Positions 9,290-18,891 of a DNA stretch of 64,000 bases are shown here, one piece after another (the stretch's first letter is position 1; each line of letters begins with the position of its first letter). Origin of the DNA: Nostoc linckia z4 (GTDB taxonomy: Bacteria; Cyanobacteriota; Cyanobacteriia; Cyanobacteriales; Nostocaceae). The notes under the pieces were generated by a model. It ran no database searches. It had not been told where the DNA came from and was given only the letters and a program-made list of their open reading frames with translations. The stretch is taken from contig NZ_LAHA01000007.1 of the NCBI RefSeq assembly GCF_002608075.1, positions 77,263-141,262 on the forward strand, given 5' to 3'. A program made the position numbers and the translations under genes.

Positions 9290-9478
9290 GGTGAGAAGTT
9301 TGGAGTGAGGAGTGAGGAGTGAGGAGTTTGGAGTGAGAAGTTTGGAGTGATGAGTGAGAAGTGAGGAATAAAAATTCATAACTCTTAACTTTTAACTCCT
9401 AACTGTTAATTCTCAACTCTCAACTCCTAACTACTAACTCTCAACTCCTAACTCCTAACTCCTAACTCTTAACTCTTC
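9290..9478. repeat. Heptamer-like low-complexity repeats
   Basis: GGAGTGAGGAGTGAG runs are followed by AACTCCTAACTCTCAACTCC runs. The two halves are roughly complementary, so the segment can fold on itself. It fills the gap between ppa and panD. Confidence 0.75.
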
Positions 9479-9480
9479 TA

Positions 9481-9993
9481 TTATGCTTTATAAGCTTTGA
9501 CGGATTTTTCGACTAAAGCAGCAACCTTATCTACATCTTGCCAACCGAGAATTTCAGTTACCTTTTTTTCCAAATTTTTATAACTACGGAAAAATTCAGC
9601 AATTTCATCCAAACGGTGTGGTGCTACGTCTTTCAGGGATTTTACATTAGCGTAGCGTGGGTCTTTGTCTGGAACACAAAGAATTTTTTCGTCGCGATCG
9701 CCTCCGTCAACCATCTCCAAAAAGCCAATTGGCCGTGCAGCAATAATGCAGCCTGGAAAGGTTGGTTCATCAACGATCACCATCCCATCTAAAGGATCGC
9801 CATCATCAGCCAAAGTATTTGGTACAAAGCCGTAGTCATAGGGATATTTCACCGACGAATAAAGTACTCGGTCTAGAGCAAAAGCTTCTAGTTCCTTGTC
9901 ATATTCGTATTTATTTTTACTCCCACCAACAATTTCAATCAGAACGTTGATTAGGCCTGGTTTTGGTTGAGCAGGAATACGAGATAAGTCCAC
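9481..9993 (-). CDS. ppa: Inorganic pyrophosphatase (family I)
   Basis: The 170-residue soluble family I pyrophosphatase hydrolyses PPi to two phosphates. Signature residues are visible: KYEYD near residue 28, [11 protein letters not shown] near 55, the DGDPLDGMV metal-binding cluster near 66-74, and [14 protein letters not shown] with further Asp ligands and Tyr. The length is typical of bacterial hexameric enzymes. TTATGC at 9481 gives the TAA stop. On the minus strand a run of AGGAG-like bases precedes the ATG. Confidence 0.96.
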   Translation of the reverse strand: MDLSRIPAQPKPGLINVLIEIVGGSKNKYEYDKELEAFALDRVLYSSVKYPYDYGFVPNTLADDGDPLDGMVIVDEPTFPGCIIAARPIGFLEMVDGGDRDEKILCVPDKDPRYANVKSLKDVAPHRLDEIAEFFRSYKNLEKKVTEILGWQDVDKVAALVEKSVKAYKA

Positions 9994-10395
9994 AAAAAAC
10001 TCCTCTGATAACCGTAGATTATGGGGGCACTCAGCTTCACTCCCCGTGTAGAATTTTAGGGCAATATGGATCTCTTCCCAATAGATGGGAGTGTTGACTG
10101 TTGACTGATGACTGTTGAGTTAAGAGTTAGGAGTTAGGAGTTGAGAATTATTCTCCTTGTCTCCCTTATCTCCCTTGTCTCCCCATCTCCCCATCTCCCC
10201 ATACTTCGGCTCCGCTCAGTACAAGTCTCCCCACCTCCCCATCTCCCCACCCCCTTACCCCAAACAATGGAAAAAGCGTTGCGAGCTAAACTTCGCAACG
10301 CTTTTTCCAAAAGGGTAGTAGGAATTTGCACTCTACAGCACTCGAACAAACGCAAGCATTAGTCAAACAGTTTTAGACATTGCTTGTGTTGTTTG
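9994..10395. other. Intergenic region with CTCCCCAT repeats and a strong hairpin
   Basis: Heptameric CATCTCCC repeats, interrupted by a GCTCCGCTCAGTAC fragment, occupy about 10150-10260. Open frames over them are repeat artefacts. A 16-bp perfect stem follows at 10269-10308. Confidence 0.65.
10269..10308 (-). terminator. 16-bp perfect hairpin with A/T flanks, likely terminator
   Basis: GGAAAAAGCGTTGCGA (10269-10284) pairs fully with 10293-10308 across an 8-base loop. The outer A5/T5 pairs give a T-run on either strand, so it can terminate in both directions. It lies about 90 bases past the stop of the small membrane protein on the minus strand. Confidence 0.65.
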
Positions 10396-10584
10396 TTAAT
10401 CTTTGGTTTCTTGTAGGTTTTGGATCGCGGGTTGCTGGTTATTTTGAACATCATTTGAAGAATAATGCGCTATGACAAATACCGGTAGAGTAAGAGTCAA
10501 CAAAGCGATCGCAGTTCCCACAATGTCTGCCAACCTGTGTGAGTATGTGTCGGCAGAACTGGCAGACGGACTATTTGAATTCAT
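10396..10584 (-). CDS. Small single-pass membrane protein (62 aa)
   Basis: The 62-residue ORF has a polar Ser/Asn-rich N-terminus, one clear hydrophobic helix (about residues 24-42, VGTAIALLTLTLPVFVIAHY) and a polar, Gln/Asn-rich tail. Codon use is normal, a HIP1 site lies inside, and a strong hairpin follows downstream, all favouring a real gene. It resembles short conserved cyanobacterial membrane proteins of unknown role. I do not recognise a family name. Confidence 0.6.
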   Translation of the reverse strand: MNSNSPSASSADTYSHRLADIVGTAIALLTLTLPVFVIAHYSSNDVQNNQQPAIQNLQETKD

Positions 10585-11813
10585 ACAATATTCAAGTTAT
10601 TCGGATTGTTGTGTACGTTGACTTTCAAAAGAGACTTTTGAAGTTATTTTAGCTAGTTTTAAACTCTGAGAGATGTAGCATTGAACTAGCTAAACCACTT
10701 TTATAACTGTCATAATAGCGATTTTATACATCCCATTCGGAACACAAAGTTACACCAAAATACATCATGTTAAATTTGACGATCGGTATTTTCAATTCTT
10801 TATCTGTGTTGTCTAATTAATTGCATAGTCATAACCTTTGCTGGCAGCATCATAGGTTACATTTTTTTCCCTGCTAAAAGATTAATTAGAAAAACGTATC
10901 TTTTAGATACTTCATAATTATAACATCTTTCAACGCCTTTGGTTTGCTTATCTTCATATAATTGAGAATTTGTAATATGGAATACAAAATTGTAAAAACA
11001 ATGAAAGATATTTCTAATTTTTGATTGTTCTATATTAGTTACATTCAAAAATATTTGACACTAGAGAAAAAACGGTAGCAAATAATTTTTAACATTTTTC
11101 ATCATCACCGAATAAATACAGAGCTATCATCTGTCTGATGTAGGATATATTCAGTAATATCACTAAATGAATATTTTCTAATTTAAATTTCTGAGTCTAT
11201 TGATAGTCGTAGCAGATTTGTCAATCTATATATAGGTAGAAATCAAAACTAAATAAACTTAGGTTACAATACGGTTCGGTTAAAGGGGAAAGGGGAAAGG
11301 GGAAAGGTTTTAAATACATCCAAATCCCCTTACCCCTTAACCCCTTCGGGGTTCGCCAGTCGCTCATGGGGGAAACCCCCAAGACCGCGCTGGCTCACCT
11401 TTTCCCAGGCCACAAGGGAAGTTCATACTGCTTATCCGAATCGTATTGACTTAGGTTAGGGTTAACTTTAGGTTAAATTTTGGGGTTAAGCCAAGGCAGT
11501 TGGGAGATTAACAAGATGATATAGCAGTCCGATTTGATTAATGAATCGGTCTGTATGGGCAGGCAAGAGGCAATAGGCAACAGGGTTATAAAACAATACA
11601 ACCAAAACACTTGTAGAGACGGGGATTTATCGCGTCTGGTAAAACCCACAAATTTTTACCACTAGCCCTTAACTAAACCGTATTGGGGCATAGGGGACAG
11701 TCAACAGTCATCTCCCCATATTCCCAAAGTTAGAATTACCTTTGATAACGCAGATTTGCATAAGAGTTTGTTTGTATAACTCTATGGCACAACAATTGTT
11801 ATGCGCTTATTTT
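10585..11813. other. 1.2-kb non-coding region with GGGAAAGG repeat
   Basis: No credible gene is present; the short open frame on the minus strand near 10900 has no family features. At 11278-11410 there is a purine-rich GGGGAAAGGGG run, its pyrimidine complement, and a palindromic CCCTTCGGGG/GGCTCACC segment. Around 11450-11500 are TTAGGTTAGGGTTAAC-like repeats. Confidence 0.55.
11278..11410. repeat. GGGAAAGG/CCCTTTCC inverted repeat cluster
   Basis: AAGGGGAAAGGGGAAAGG is followed by CCCCTTACCCCTTAACCCC and then a CCCCTTCGGGG hairpin. The same family is at 26090-26167, 53930-54000 and, in frame, inside the gene at 52316. Confidence 0.75.
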
Positions 11814-13700
11814 CTATAAGGCTTTGAGTTGGCGATTTCGCACGCGTTCGGGGCTTCCAGTGGGAATTGCAGCAATTAATTTTTGTGTATATTCTTGTTG
11901 AGGTTCTTGGTAGATGCTTTCGGCTGTTCCTTGTTCGACAATTTGACCGCGATTCATGACTAAAATGCGATCGCTCATGAATTTGACTACGCTTAAATCA
12001 TGGGAAATAAAAATGTAAGTCAGCTGAAAATCTGATTGCAATTCTTTAAGAAGATTTAATACTTGTGCTTGTACAGAAACATCGAGCGCTGAAACTGATT
12101 CATCGCAAATAATAAATTTGGGATTTAATGCCAAAGAACGGGCGATGCAAATTCGCTGGCGTTGACCGCCAGAAAACTGATGAGGATAGCGGTTCATTGC
12201 ATCTGCACTCAAACCCACTCGTTCTAAAAGTTCGGCTACGCGTTCCCGTCGTTGTTGTTTTGTCTTCCCAACTGAGTGAATAAATAACGGTTCCATCACC
12301 GCGTCCCCAACCTTCATCCGTGGGTCGAGGGAACTAAAGGGATTTTGGAAGACTATTTGCATTTCCCGCCGCAATTTTTGTAATGGTTCTCCTTTGAGAT
12401 TGGTAATATCTTGTCGGTCAAAGATAATCTGACCGCTCATTGGTTCAATTAATCGCAGCAAGGTTCTACCAAGGGTCGTTTTGCCACAACCAGATTCTCC
12501 CACCAATCCCACAGTTTCCCCTGGTTTAACATTAAAGGAAACACCATTTACTGCCATGCTGTAGCGTTTAGTACCACCAAAGATTCCACGTACTGGAAAA
12601 CCAACTTTTAAATTGCGAATTTCTAATAGGGGTTCTTTCTGTTCTAAGTTTACCAACCTTGCAGCCATCTCTTGGCTGCTTACTTGTGGAGGTTGTGTAG
12701 GTTCTTTTGGCTGAATTACTATTTGTCCTGTAGGTGTTTCTTCTACACTCATGTAGTCAGAAACCGTCAGTAATTTTTCGGGACGGCGGTCAAGGGTGGG
12801 GCGACAAGCTATTAAGCCTTTAGTGTATGGGTGTTGGGGATTGGTAAAAATTTGCTCAGAAGTGCCAGATTCGACGATTTTGCCTTTGTACATTACCGCG
12901 ACTTGGTCAGCAATTTCAGAAATTAGCCCCAAGTCGTGGGTGATGAAAATCATCGCCATGTCACGGCTTTGCTGCAATTCTCGCAACAATTCCAAAATTG
13001 TTGCTTGTACAGTTACGTCCAAGGCTGTGGTTGGTTCATCCGCAATTAAAATTAATGGGTTGCAAGAAATTGCCATTGCAATCATCACCCGTTGCAACTG
13101 ACCCCCAGAAAGTTCATGCGGGTAGCGTTCCAGCATGGCTTCTTTGTGTTCTTTAACCAACTGTGCCAACTTTGGCGTATCTGGTTTCGATGAATTGGCG
13201 TTGGTTTGATGCCAAGTTTCAATATACTGTTGTTGGATCTCTTCATCGCTAGGTAAAAGTTTTACCTCTTGTAGACCGGCGATCGCAATTTGTCTAGCTT
13301 CGGCAGCTGAGACATTTTGATGCCGCATAATTGCTTCTGTGAGTTGAAATCCAATGTTATAAACCGGATTCAGGGAACTCATGGGTTCCTGAAAAATCAT
13401 AGCAATGTCGCCACCACGATGTAGCTGCATTTCTTCAGGCGACAATTTGACTAAATCCATCGCCTTGGCATTTTCTTGAGGACGAAACAAGATTTCACCA
13501 CCAGCCACTCTACCGGGAGTCTGCAATAAACCCATCACAGCTAAGGATGTGACTGATTTGCCGCTTCCAGACTCTCCTACTATCCCCAGAGTCTCACCTC
13601 GACGCAATTCAAAGGAAATACCATCCAAAGCTCTGACGATATTGCCATCACCGGGAAATTCAACTTGTAGATTGCGAACCTCTAGGACAGTTTCTCTCAT
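11814..13700 (-). CDS. Peptide/nickel-type ABC transporter ATPase with two ATP-binding domains
   Basis: The 628-residue protein is a DppD-DppF-type fusion. Domain 1 has Walker A GESGSGKS near residue 42, signature LSGGQLQRV near 197 and Walker [10 protein letters not shown] near 217. Domain 2 has GESGCGKT near 405, FSGGQRQRI near 515 and [12 protein letters not shown] near 535. Both domains carry the oligopeptide-transporter C-terminal extension ([10 protein letters not shown] and [10 protein letters not shown]). It would energise uptake of peptides or similar solutes. No permease or binding-protein gene is adjacent, as is common for this scattered cyanobacterial system. About 40 residues between signature and Q-loop of domain 1 are longer than usual. 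Confidence 0.92.
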   Translation of the reverse strand: MRETVLEVRNLQVEFPGDGNIVRALDGISFELRRGETLGIVGESGSGKSVTSLAVMGLLQTPGRVAGGEILFRPQENAKAMDLVKLSPEEMQLHRGGDIAMIFQEPMSSLNPVYNIGFQLTEAIMRHQNVSAAEARQIAIAGLQEVKLLPSDEEIQQQYIETWHQTNANSSKPDTPKLAQLVKEHKEAMLERYPHELSGGQLQRVMIAMAISCNPLILIADEPTTALDVTVQATILELLRELQQSRDMAMIFITHDLGLISEIADQVAVMYKGKIVESGTSEQIFTNPQHPYTKGLIACRPTLDRRPEKLLTVSDYMSVEETPTGQIVIQPKEPTQPPQVSSQEMAARLVNLEQKEPLLEIRNLKVGFPVRGIFGGTKRYSMAVNGVSFNVKPGETVGLVGESGCGKTTLGRTLLRLIEPMSGQIIFDRQDITNLKGEPLQKLRREMQIVFQNPFSSLDPRMKVGDAVMEPLFIHSVGKTKQQRRERVAELLERVGLSADAMNRYPHQFSGGQRQRICIARSLALNPKFIICDESVSALDVSVQAQVLNLLKELQSDFQLTYIFISHDLSVVKFMSDRILVMNRGQIVEQGTAESIYQEPQQEYTQKLIAAIPTGSPERVRNRQLKAL

Positions 13701-14253
13701 AGGAGTCGGGTAGGAGTTTTAACTGAAAATTATTTGGATTTTAACAGTAGTTTTGATGAGTATGTCAGTTTTTCCACTGCTGACATCATACTTTCCACAA
13801 TATACACGCATCTCCAATGTAGAACTGCTTGGAATTTGCGGAAATTGCCATCACCTCATAGTATCTTATGTTTCCATGACTTCAGTGTTTACATCACTTT
13901 GCATCACGAATAAAACAGCCAGATAGCCTAAGGGCATAGGCTCCAGCTTACCGTAGAGTACCACCCTACGACCTTAGAGGTTCTTGCATGTGTATCAAGA
14001 GATATTCACAGCAATTTTCAGGTAAATAAACCACCTTGTAGGGGCGAACGGTTGTTCGCCCCAAACGGTTGTTCGCCCCGAAGGGTTGTTTGCCCCGAAC
14101 GGTTGTTCGCCCCCACCAGAAATTGTGGTTCAAATAGATGAATTTTTACAACCGCAGACAAAAAAAATAGCACATCTTAAAAGATGGCTATTTCTAGAAA
14201 CTGTCTAACCGTAATGATTAGTTAGCAAGTTGAATACACGTGAATTAGCAACT
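13701..14253. other. Intergenic region with GGGGCGAACGGTTGTTCGCCCC repeats
   Basis: No gene is seen. At 14038-14116 one palindrome GGGGCGAACGGTTGTTCGCCCC is followed by three more half-copies of ACGGTTGTTCGCCCC, an expanded form of a common dispersed repeat. A TAAAAGATGGCTATTTCTA hairpin-like stretch lies near 14177. Confidence 0.6.
14038..14116. repeat. Expanded palindromic repeat (ACGGTTGTTCGCCCC units)
   Basis: Four successive units of (A/G)A(C/G)GGTTGTT(C/T)GCCCC stand in tandem behind a single GGGGCGAA half. The single palindrome is the usual form, so this is local slippage expansion. Confidence 0.75.
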
Positions 14254-14823
14254 TTAGAACGGAATATCATCTGGGTCTGGTTCTTCTGGTTTCACTGCTG
14301 GGTAGGTGGTTCGTTCGTAATTCGCAGGTTGGGGTGTGGGTTCATAATTTGTCGGGGGAGTAACGCCAACAGGACTTGGTGCTGGGGTAGGTGCTGGACG
14401 TTGCGACTCGTAAGTGGAGAAATTTGTCTCTGGCTGACGAGATGGTGGTGCTTGTCGTGGCGACGAAGTTTCAGTAAATGATGGGGTTGGTGTTGACGAG
14501 AAGGATGTAGTATTAAAACTGCTGCCGACTGATTGAATTTGTTGTACTGTTAATTCAGCGCGTTTTTCTTTAAAACCTTCTTGACGGTCAACAGTATTCA
14601 TACTCAAACGTCCCACCAAAATCACGCGATCGCCTTGATGATAATTTTGCTGAATTTCTGTTGCTAAATTCCCCCAACCAACAACTTTGAGAGTTGCTGG
14701 CGGGTCTTCTGGTTTTTGGGAATTGGGAAATTGTACTAACATTTCCGTGACTCCCAGATTATCTGCTGTGTAGCGCAGTTGCGGCTCGTTAATAATTTCC
14801 GCCATTAAAACGCAGCTGTTCAT
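14254..14823 (-). CDS. ssb: Single-stranded DNA-binding protein
   Basis: The 189-residue protein has an N-terminal OB fold (residues 1-105: MNSCVLMAEI, LKVVGWGNLA, DRVILVGRLSMNTVD, KRAELTVQQIQSVG). A long Pro/Ser/Thr-rich disordered linker follows. The C-terminus is acidic, DPDDIPF, the partner-binding tip of bacterial SSBs. The OB fold differs from E. coli-type SSB in its opening, as in the cyanobacterial branch. It binds ssDNA in replication and repair. A run of GGAGGAA lies just before the start on the minus strand. Confidence 0.9.
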   Translation of the reverse strand: MNSCVLMAEIINEPQLRYTADNLGVTEMLVQFPNSQKPEDPPATLKVVGWGNLATEIQQNYHQGDRVILVGRLSMNTVDRQEGFKEKRAELTVQQIQSVGSSFNTTSFSSTPTPSFTETSSPRQAPPSRQPETNFSTYESQRPAPTPAPSPVGVTPPTNYEPTPQPANYERTTYPAVKPEEPDPDDIPF

Positions 14824-14894
14824 TAAGATTCCTCCTGACTGTAAAAAGTGCCTCTTAAAAAAGAGGAGATTTTTCTATATAGTGCCAATTAATA

Positions 14895-15140
14895 TGAAGA
14901 AGAATTCAGAATTCAGAACTCAGAATTCAGAATTGAAAATTATTCTTTGTCAGTAATGAAGATTTGCCATATCAAAAACCAGAAAATTGAAAATTTGATT
15001 TAATGTTTCAGCTTTAATTCATCCACCACGAGTTACACATTTAATTCTGAGTTCTGAATTCTGAGTTCTGAATTCTGACTCCTGAATTCTGAGTTCTGAA
15101 TTCTGAGTTCTGAATTCTGACTCCTGAATTCTGAATTCCA
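14895..15140. repeat. GAATTCTGA-type repeat clusters
   Basis: Two blocks (14902-14935 and about 15040-15140) consist of alternating GAATTCAGAA/TTCTGAGTTCTGAATTC units. The same units occur near 22415, 22500, 33875 and 36885. A short minus-strand frame (15019-15255) reads through them as RIQESEFRTQNSEL, which is probably not a protein. Confidence 0.75.
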
Positions 15141-15289
15141 TTCTTAGCATAAAAGCCAAGCGATCGCTTTGAACAGCATTAAGTATGCTGTTCGCCGCTT
15201 CCGCCTGACTGAGATGAGCATTGAATTCTGCATTTGAGTAGTATAATTGTACCATTCATTGCTAACATATCAAAAATTCTCAGCAAAAA

Positions 15290-16546
15290 TTAAGTTTTCA
15301 CGTGAACGGGAAAAACACCCAAACCAATCAACCTTCCTGGGAGGTCGCGCAAGATAGGTAAGCGTAAAAATGCAGGTGGTACAAAGGTGCGGTTTGAGGT
15401 GAGAACAGGGGCAAATACCCGCTTTTGGACAAAAGTTTGAAACGCCTGAATGATGCGTGTGGGTAACTCCCGTTGCTGTTGTACTTTTGCCAGGTCACTA
15501 AGTTGTACTTGTCGGTTCTTGAGTGGTTGAGTGAGTACGTTCGCCGCCACTACAGCATCTTGAATTGCGTAGTTAATGCCAACTCCGCCAACTGGAGACA
15601 TGGTATGTGCAGCATCACCGATGAGTAATAATCCTGGACGATACCAGCGTTTGACGCGACTGGATTCCACTGAGAGAAAGGCTACTTGCGACCAATCATG
15701 TAAATTTGCGATCCGTTGCTGGAATTCCGGCACGACTTCCACAATAGATTTTTTTAATTCTTCCAAACCCGCAGCCCGGAGTTTTTGATAACCGCCTTTA
15801 GGAATCACATAGGCAACTTGCCACTCATCGCCACGGTCAAGCATGGCGATAATCTGACCTTGACCAAAGCGCCCCATTCCCCCCTCAGGATCTTCTGGCT
15901 GACGAGGAAGGCGGAACCAGAGGACATCCATTGGTGGAGAGGTATCAATGGACTCAAATTCACCCAAATTTCGTAAACGTGAGTGACGACCATCTGCGCC
16001 AACAGTGAGAATTGCCCGGACTTCATGCCAACCACCGCCTCCGCGATAGCGCACACCATGAACCACGCCATTTTCTGTAATTAATTCGTGGACATTTGCA
16101 CCCATCACCAGATGGAAACTCGGATATTTTTGGGCTTCTTGGGTGATGAACTCCAGGAATTTCACCTGGGGAAGCATCGTAATATAGGGGTAGTGGGTTT
16201 TTAAATGGCTAAAATCAGCCAATGTCACAGAATCTTCAGGAGTTTGAATACTTAGGCGGCGGATTTTGGTATGGGGAAGTTGTAGCAAGCGATCGCTTAA
16301 TTCCAATTCTTCCATAATTTCCATCACCGATGGATGAATTGTATCGCCACGAAAATCGCGATCGAAATCTTTATGCGCTTCCAATAACATCACAGAAATG
16401 CCTTGACGCGCCAGCAATAAGCTTAATACAACCCCCCCTGGCCCTCCACCTACAATACAACAATCAGTGGTTTGTACGTCTACAATGTCATGAGCAGCGT
16501 TAACATCTGGTTCTTGAGAAGAATTTGTAGGTATATGGGTAGTCAT
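15290..16546 (-). CDS. FAD-dependent monooxygenase/oxidoreductase (PHBH/UbiH fold)
   Basis: The 418-residue flavoprotein has an N-terminal dinucleotide fold GGGPGGVVLSLLLARQG (near residues 32-48) followed by VMLLE. The middle motif GADGRHSRLR lies near 205, and GLLLIGDAAHTMSPVGGVG (near 310) binds the FAD ribityl chain. These three mark class A flavin monooxygenases that hydroxylate aromatic or related substrates with NAD(P)H. The substrate is not evident. It stands alone and is divergent from the ABC ATPase at 16712. Confidence 0.88.
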   Translation of the reverse strand: MTTHIPTNSSQEPDVNAAHDIVDVQTTDCCIVGGGPGGVVLSLLLARQGISVMLLEAHKDFDRDFRGDTIHPSVMEIMEELELSDRLLQLPHTKIRRLSIQTPEDSVTLADFSHLKTHYPYITMLPQVKFLEFITQEAQKYPSFHLVMGANVHELITENGVVHGVRYRGGGGWHEVRAILTVGADGRHSRLRNLGEFESIDTSPPMDVLWFRLPRQPEDPEGGMGRFGQGQIIAMLDRGDEWQVAYVIPKGGYQKLRAAGLEELKKSIVEVVPEFQQRIANLHDWSQVAFLSVESSRVKRWYRPGLLLIGDAAHTMSPVGGVGINYAIQDAVVAANVLTQPLKNRQVQLSDLAKVQQQRELPTRIIQAFQTFVQKRVFAPVLTSNRTFVPPAFLRLPILRDLPGRLIGLGVFPVHVKT

Positions 16547-16711
16547 GACAACACCTCTTAACAGCCCTAAAATTCAGGGTAGTTTGCTTTTTATGGTGTA
16601 AGCTATTTTTTTAACTTTTCGTATTCACATAATTAGTCATTGGTCATGAGTCATTAGTCCAATGCCCAATGCCCAATTCCCAATTCCCAATTCCTAATCA
16701 AATAATTAGTT

Positions 16712-18040
16712 GTGGCCGAAGTTGTATTAGAAAACGTTTATAAAAGTTTTTCCCCGCGTCAAGGGGAAAGTGTGACCTCACAAACTCAATCTCCTCTCAA
16801 AGCAGGGGAAAAAACTGATGCAAGCCGAGAACGTGCAGAAAGCATCAATGTTTTGCGGCGGATTAACTTGACCATCGCAGATGGAGAATTTATGGTGCTG
16901 GTGGGCCCTTCTGGTTGTGGCAAAAGTACCTTGCTGCGGTTAATCGCTGGGTTAGAAGGGATTACAGGAGGTAATATTTGGTTAGGCGATCGCTTAATTA
17001 ATGATTTACCACCAAAAGAACGCGACATCGCAATGGTTTTCCAAAATTACGCCCTCTATCCCCACATGACGGTGTATGACAATATCGCCTTCGGGTTACG
17101 CCGCAGGGGAGGGGAAAAAGAAGACGCCGGGACGCGGGGACGCGGGGACGCAGTGAGTTTTTTTGCGTCAGTGTTCTCAGTTTGGGCTGAAAATTTCCTT
17201 GTGGGGGCCACAAGAAAGTTACCGAAAGGACTGCGTTATATTTCTGACAAAGAAAGGGTTGTAGACGAACGGGTGCGTAGTGTTGCCCAATTGTTACAAA
17301 TCGAAACATTGCTGAAACGGTTACCGAAACAGCTATCGGGGGGACAAAGACAGCGAGTTGCATTAGGAAGGGCGATCGCTCGGAATCCTCAAGTATTCTT
17401 AATGGATGAACCGCTTTCTAACTTAGACGCTAAATTGCGGGCGGAAACCCGCGCCCAAATTGTGAAATTGCAGCGCCAATTAGGGACAACGACGATTTAC
17501 GTCACCCACGACCAAACCGAAGCGATGACAATGGGCGATCGCATTGCGATTATGTCTGAAGGTAAAATTCAGCAAGTTGCTTCCCCATTAGAAATTTACA
17601 ATCATCCTGCCAACCTTTTTGTCGCAGAGTTCATTGGTTCGCCACCAATGAATTTTATTCCCGTAGAATTTCATGCCCCGCTATTAATTACCCATTCCCA
17701 TTTTCGTTTTACACTTCCAGAAATTTGGGCAAATTCTTTACAAAAATATGATGGCAAAACTTTAATTTTAGGCATTCGCCCAGAACACTTAAACTTGAGT
17801 CTACCTGCTACTAAAAATCTACCCGTGCAAGTGGATTTAGTAGAAAATTTAGGTAACGATTCCTTTCTTGCTGTTAAGATTGCTGAACCTGATTCTCAAC
17901 CGAAATCTATCAGCAATTATCTCCAAGTACGAATACCACCAGAGCGATTTGTCCAAGTTGGCGAACAACTTTGGTTGTCTTTAAATCCAGAGAAAATTCA
18001 CTTTTTTGACCCCGAAACTGAATTGGCGATATTTCCCTAA
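16712..18040 (+). CDS. MalK/UgpC-type sugar ABC transporter ATPase with in-frame insertions
   Basis: This CUT1-family ATPase (442 residues) starts at GTG 16712. Visible motifs are Walker A GPSGCGKS (near residue 70), Q-loop FQNYALYPHM, signature LSGGQRQRV (near 210), Walker B VFLMDEPLSNLD, switch His in YVTHDQTEA, and a C-terminal TOBE/regulatory domain (PPMNFIPVEF, ILGIRPEHL). MalK relatives have about 360-370 residues. The extra length comes from a Ser/Thr/Arg-rich insert at residues 12-46 and a roughly 50-residue insert after GLRRRG (about 17105-17265), part of which is a GACGCGGGGACGCGGG minisatellite read in frame. No permease genes are adjacent. Confidence 0.9.
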   Translation: MAEVVLENVYKSFSPRQGESVTSQTQSPLKAGEKTDASRERAESINVLRRINLTIADGEFMVLVGPSGCGKSTLLRLIAGLEGITGGNIWLGDRLINDLPPKERDIAMVFQNYALYPHMTVYDNIAFGLRRRGGEKEDAGTRGRGDAVSFFASVFSVWAENFLVGATRKLPKGLRYISDKERVVDERVRSVAQLLQIETLLKRLPKQLSGGQRQRVALGRAIARNPQVFLMDEPLSNLDAKLRAETRAQIVKLQRQLGTTTIYVTHDQTEAMTMGDRIAIMSEGKIQQVASPLEIYNHPANLFVAEFIGSPPMNFIPVEFHAPLLITHSHFRFTLPEIWANSLQKYDGKTLILGIRPEHLNLSLPATKNLPVQVDLVENLGNDSFLAVKIAEPDSQPKSISNYLQVRIPPERFVQVGEQLWLSLNPEKIHFFDPETELAIFP

Positions 18041-18085
18041 AACTAAACTGAAAAACATCTAAATTGCATAATCAAATCAATCTCT

Positions 18086-18114
18086 TGTGGGGTGGGCATC
18101 TTACCTGCCCTAAT
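18086..18114. repeat. GTGGGGTGGGCATCTTACCTGCCC dispersed repeat
   Basis: The sequence resembles the cores at 33403-33435 and 40583-40610 (GGTGGGCGTCTCGCCCGCC), flanked by CATCTAAATTGCAT. It lies between the ABC ATPase and the DUF2442 gene. Confidence 0.6.
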
Positions 18115-18137
18115 TATAAATTTAACAAAATAAAAAT

Positions 18138-18416
18138 ATGTTAAAAGATATTATTGCAGTAGAACCGAGAGAAAATTATCAACTATATATCCGTTTTGAA
18201 GACGAGGTAGAAGGAATACTTGATATAAATAAGCTAATTAAATTCACAGGTGTTTTTGCACCTTTGCAAGATAAAAAATACTTTGCTCAGGTTGAATTAA
18301 ACCACGAATTAGTCACAATCCAATGGCCATCGGGAGCCGACCTCGATCCAGATGTACTTTATGCAGTGATTAGCGATCGCCCTATTCCTAAGTATAAGTT
18401 AAGTCGTAGTGCTTGA
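18138..18416 (+). CDS. DUF2442 domain protein
   Basis: The 92-residue protein fits DUF2442: an N-terminal beta-rich part (YQLYIRFEDEVEGILDI), then the hallmark GVFAPLQD, FAQVELN and IQWPSGADLDPDVLY. The family is small, soluble and common in cyanobacteria. It is often next to DUF4160 proteins, in pairs suspected to be toxin-antitoxin-like, but no DUF4160 partner is present here. Function unknown. Confidence 0.85.
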   Translation: MLKDIIAVEPRENYQLYIRFEDEVEGILDINKLIKFTGVFAPLQDKKYFAQVELNHELVTIQWPSGADLDPDVLYAVISDRPIPKYKLSRSA

Positions 18417-18457
18417 TAGAAAAATTTTGAATTAGCGATCGCACCCTCGATATATAC

Positions 18458-18733
18458 TTAACAAAGCTTTCGCCGTCCCTTCTGGCAAGCATTACAAGCA
18501 GAAGTTTTCGGTTCAAAATCAATACAACCAATAGCTTGTTCTGTACAAGCTTTTTTTGGATGTACAGTACATTTAAGGCGGTAATCATTCGTAAAATAAT
18601 CACAACCAGAACATGGAATTTGATGCAGCCTTTTTAAATGAATTATTCCTTTCTTCAAGGTTAACCAAACACTCGAAACACATACAATCAAAATTGTCCA
18701 AGTGCAAAAGGCACACAAAATCATAGCTAACAT
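18458..18733 (-). CDS. Cys-rich small membrane protein (91 aa)
   Basis: One hydrophobic helix at residues 1-25 (MLAMILCAFCTWTILIVC) is followed by a cytoplasmic or lumenal part with nine cysteines, arranged CSGCDYF, LKCTVHPKKAC, IGCIDF, SACNACQKGRRKLC. The pattern suggests a metal or Fe-S site. I do not recognise a named family. The ORF is separate from its neighbours and convergent with the DUF2442 gene. Confidence 0.6.
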   Translation of the reverse strand: MLAMILCAFCTWTILIVCVSSVWLTLKKGIIHLKRLHQIPCSGCDYFTNDYRLKCTVHPKKACTEQAIGCIDFEPKTSACNACQKGRRKLC

Positions 18734-18891
18734 TGGTTGTCCTCATAACAATTCCAAAAAAATGCCCGCAGTTCACTGCGTTTCACCGCAGGCATAGGAG
18801 TTTATTTAGCTAGCGTTGAACGAATTTAGGATTCAGCAGTCATAATTCACAATCATTTGCTCAGTCAAGGACTACAAAATCCAAAATCTAA

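Noticed and set aside
10134..10362. Overlapping ORFs on both strands
   Set aside because: They read through CATCTCCC repeats and the terminator-like palindrome.
10857..11048. 63-codon minus-strand ORF
   Set aside because: AT-rich random-looking sequence with no ribosome site or recognisable features.
15019..15255. 78-codon minus-strand ORF
   Set aside because: The second half is RIQESEFRTQNSEL repeats from the GAATTCTGA family; the first 40 residues alone do not support a gene.
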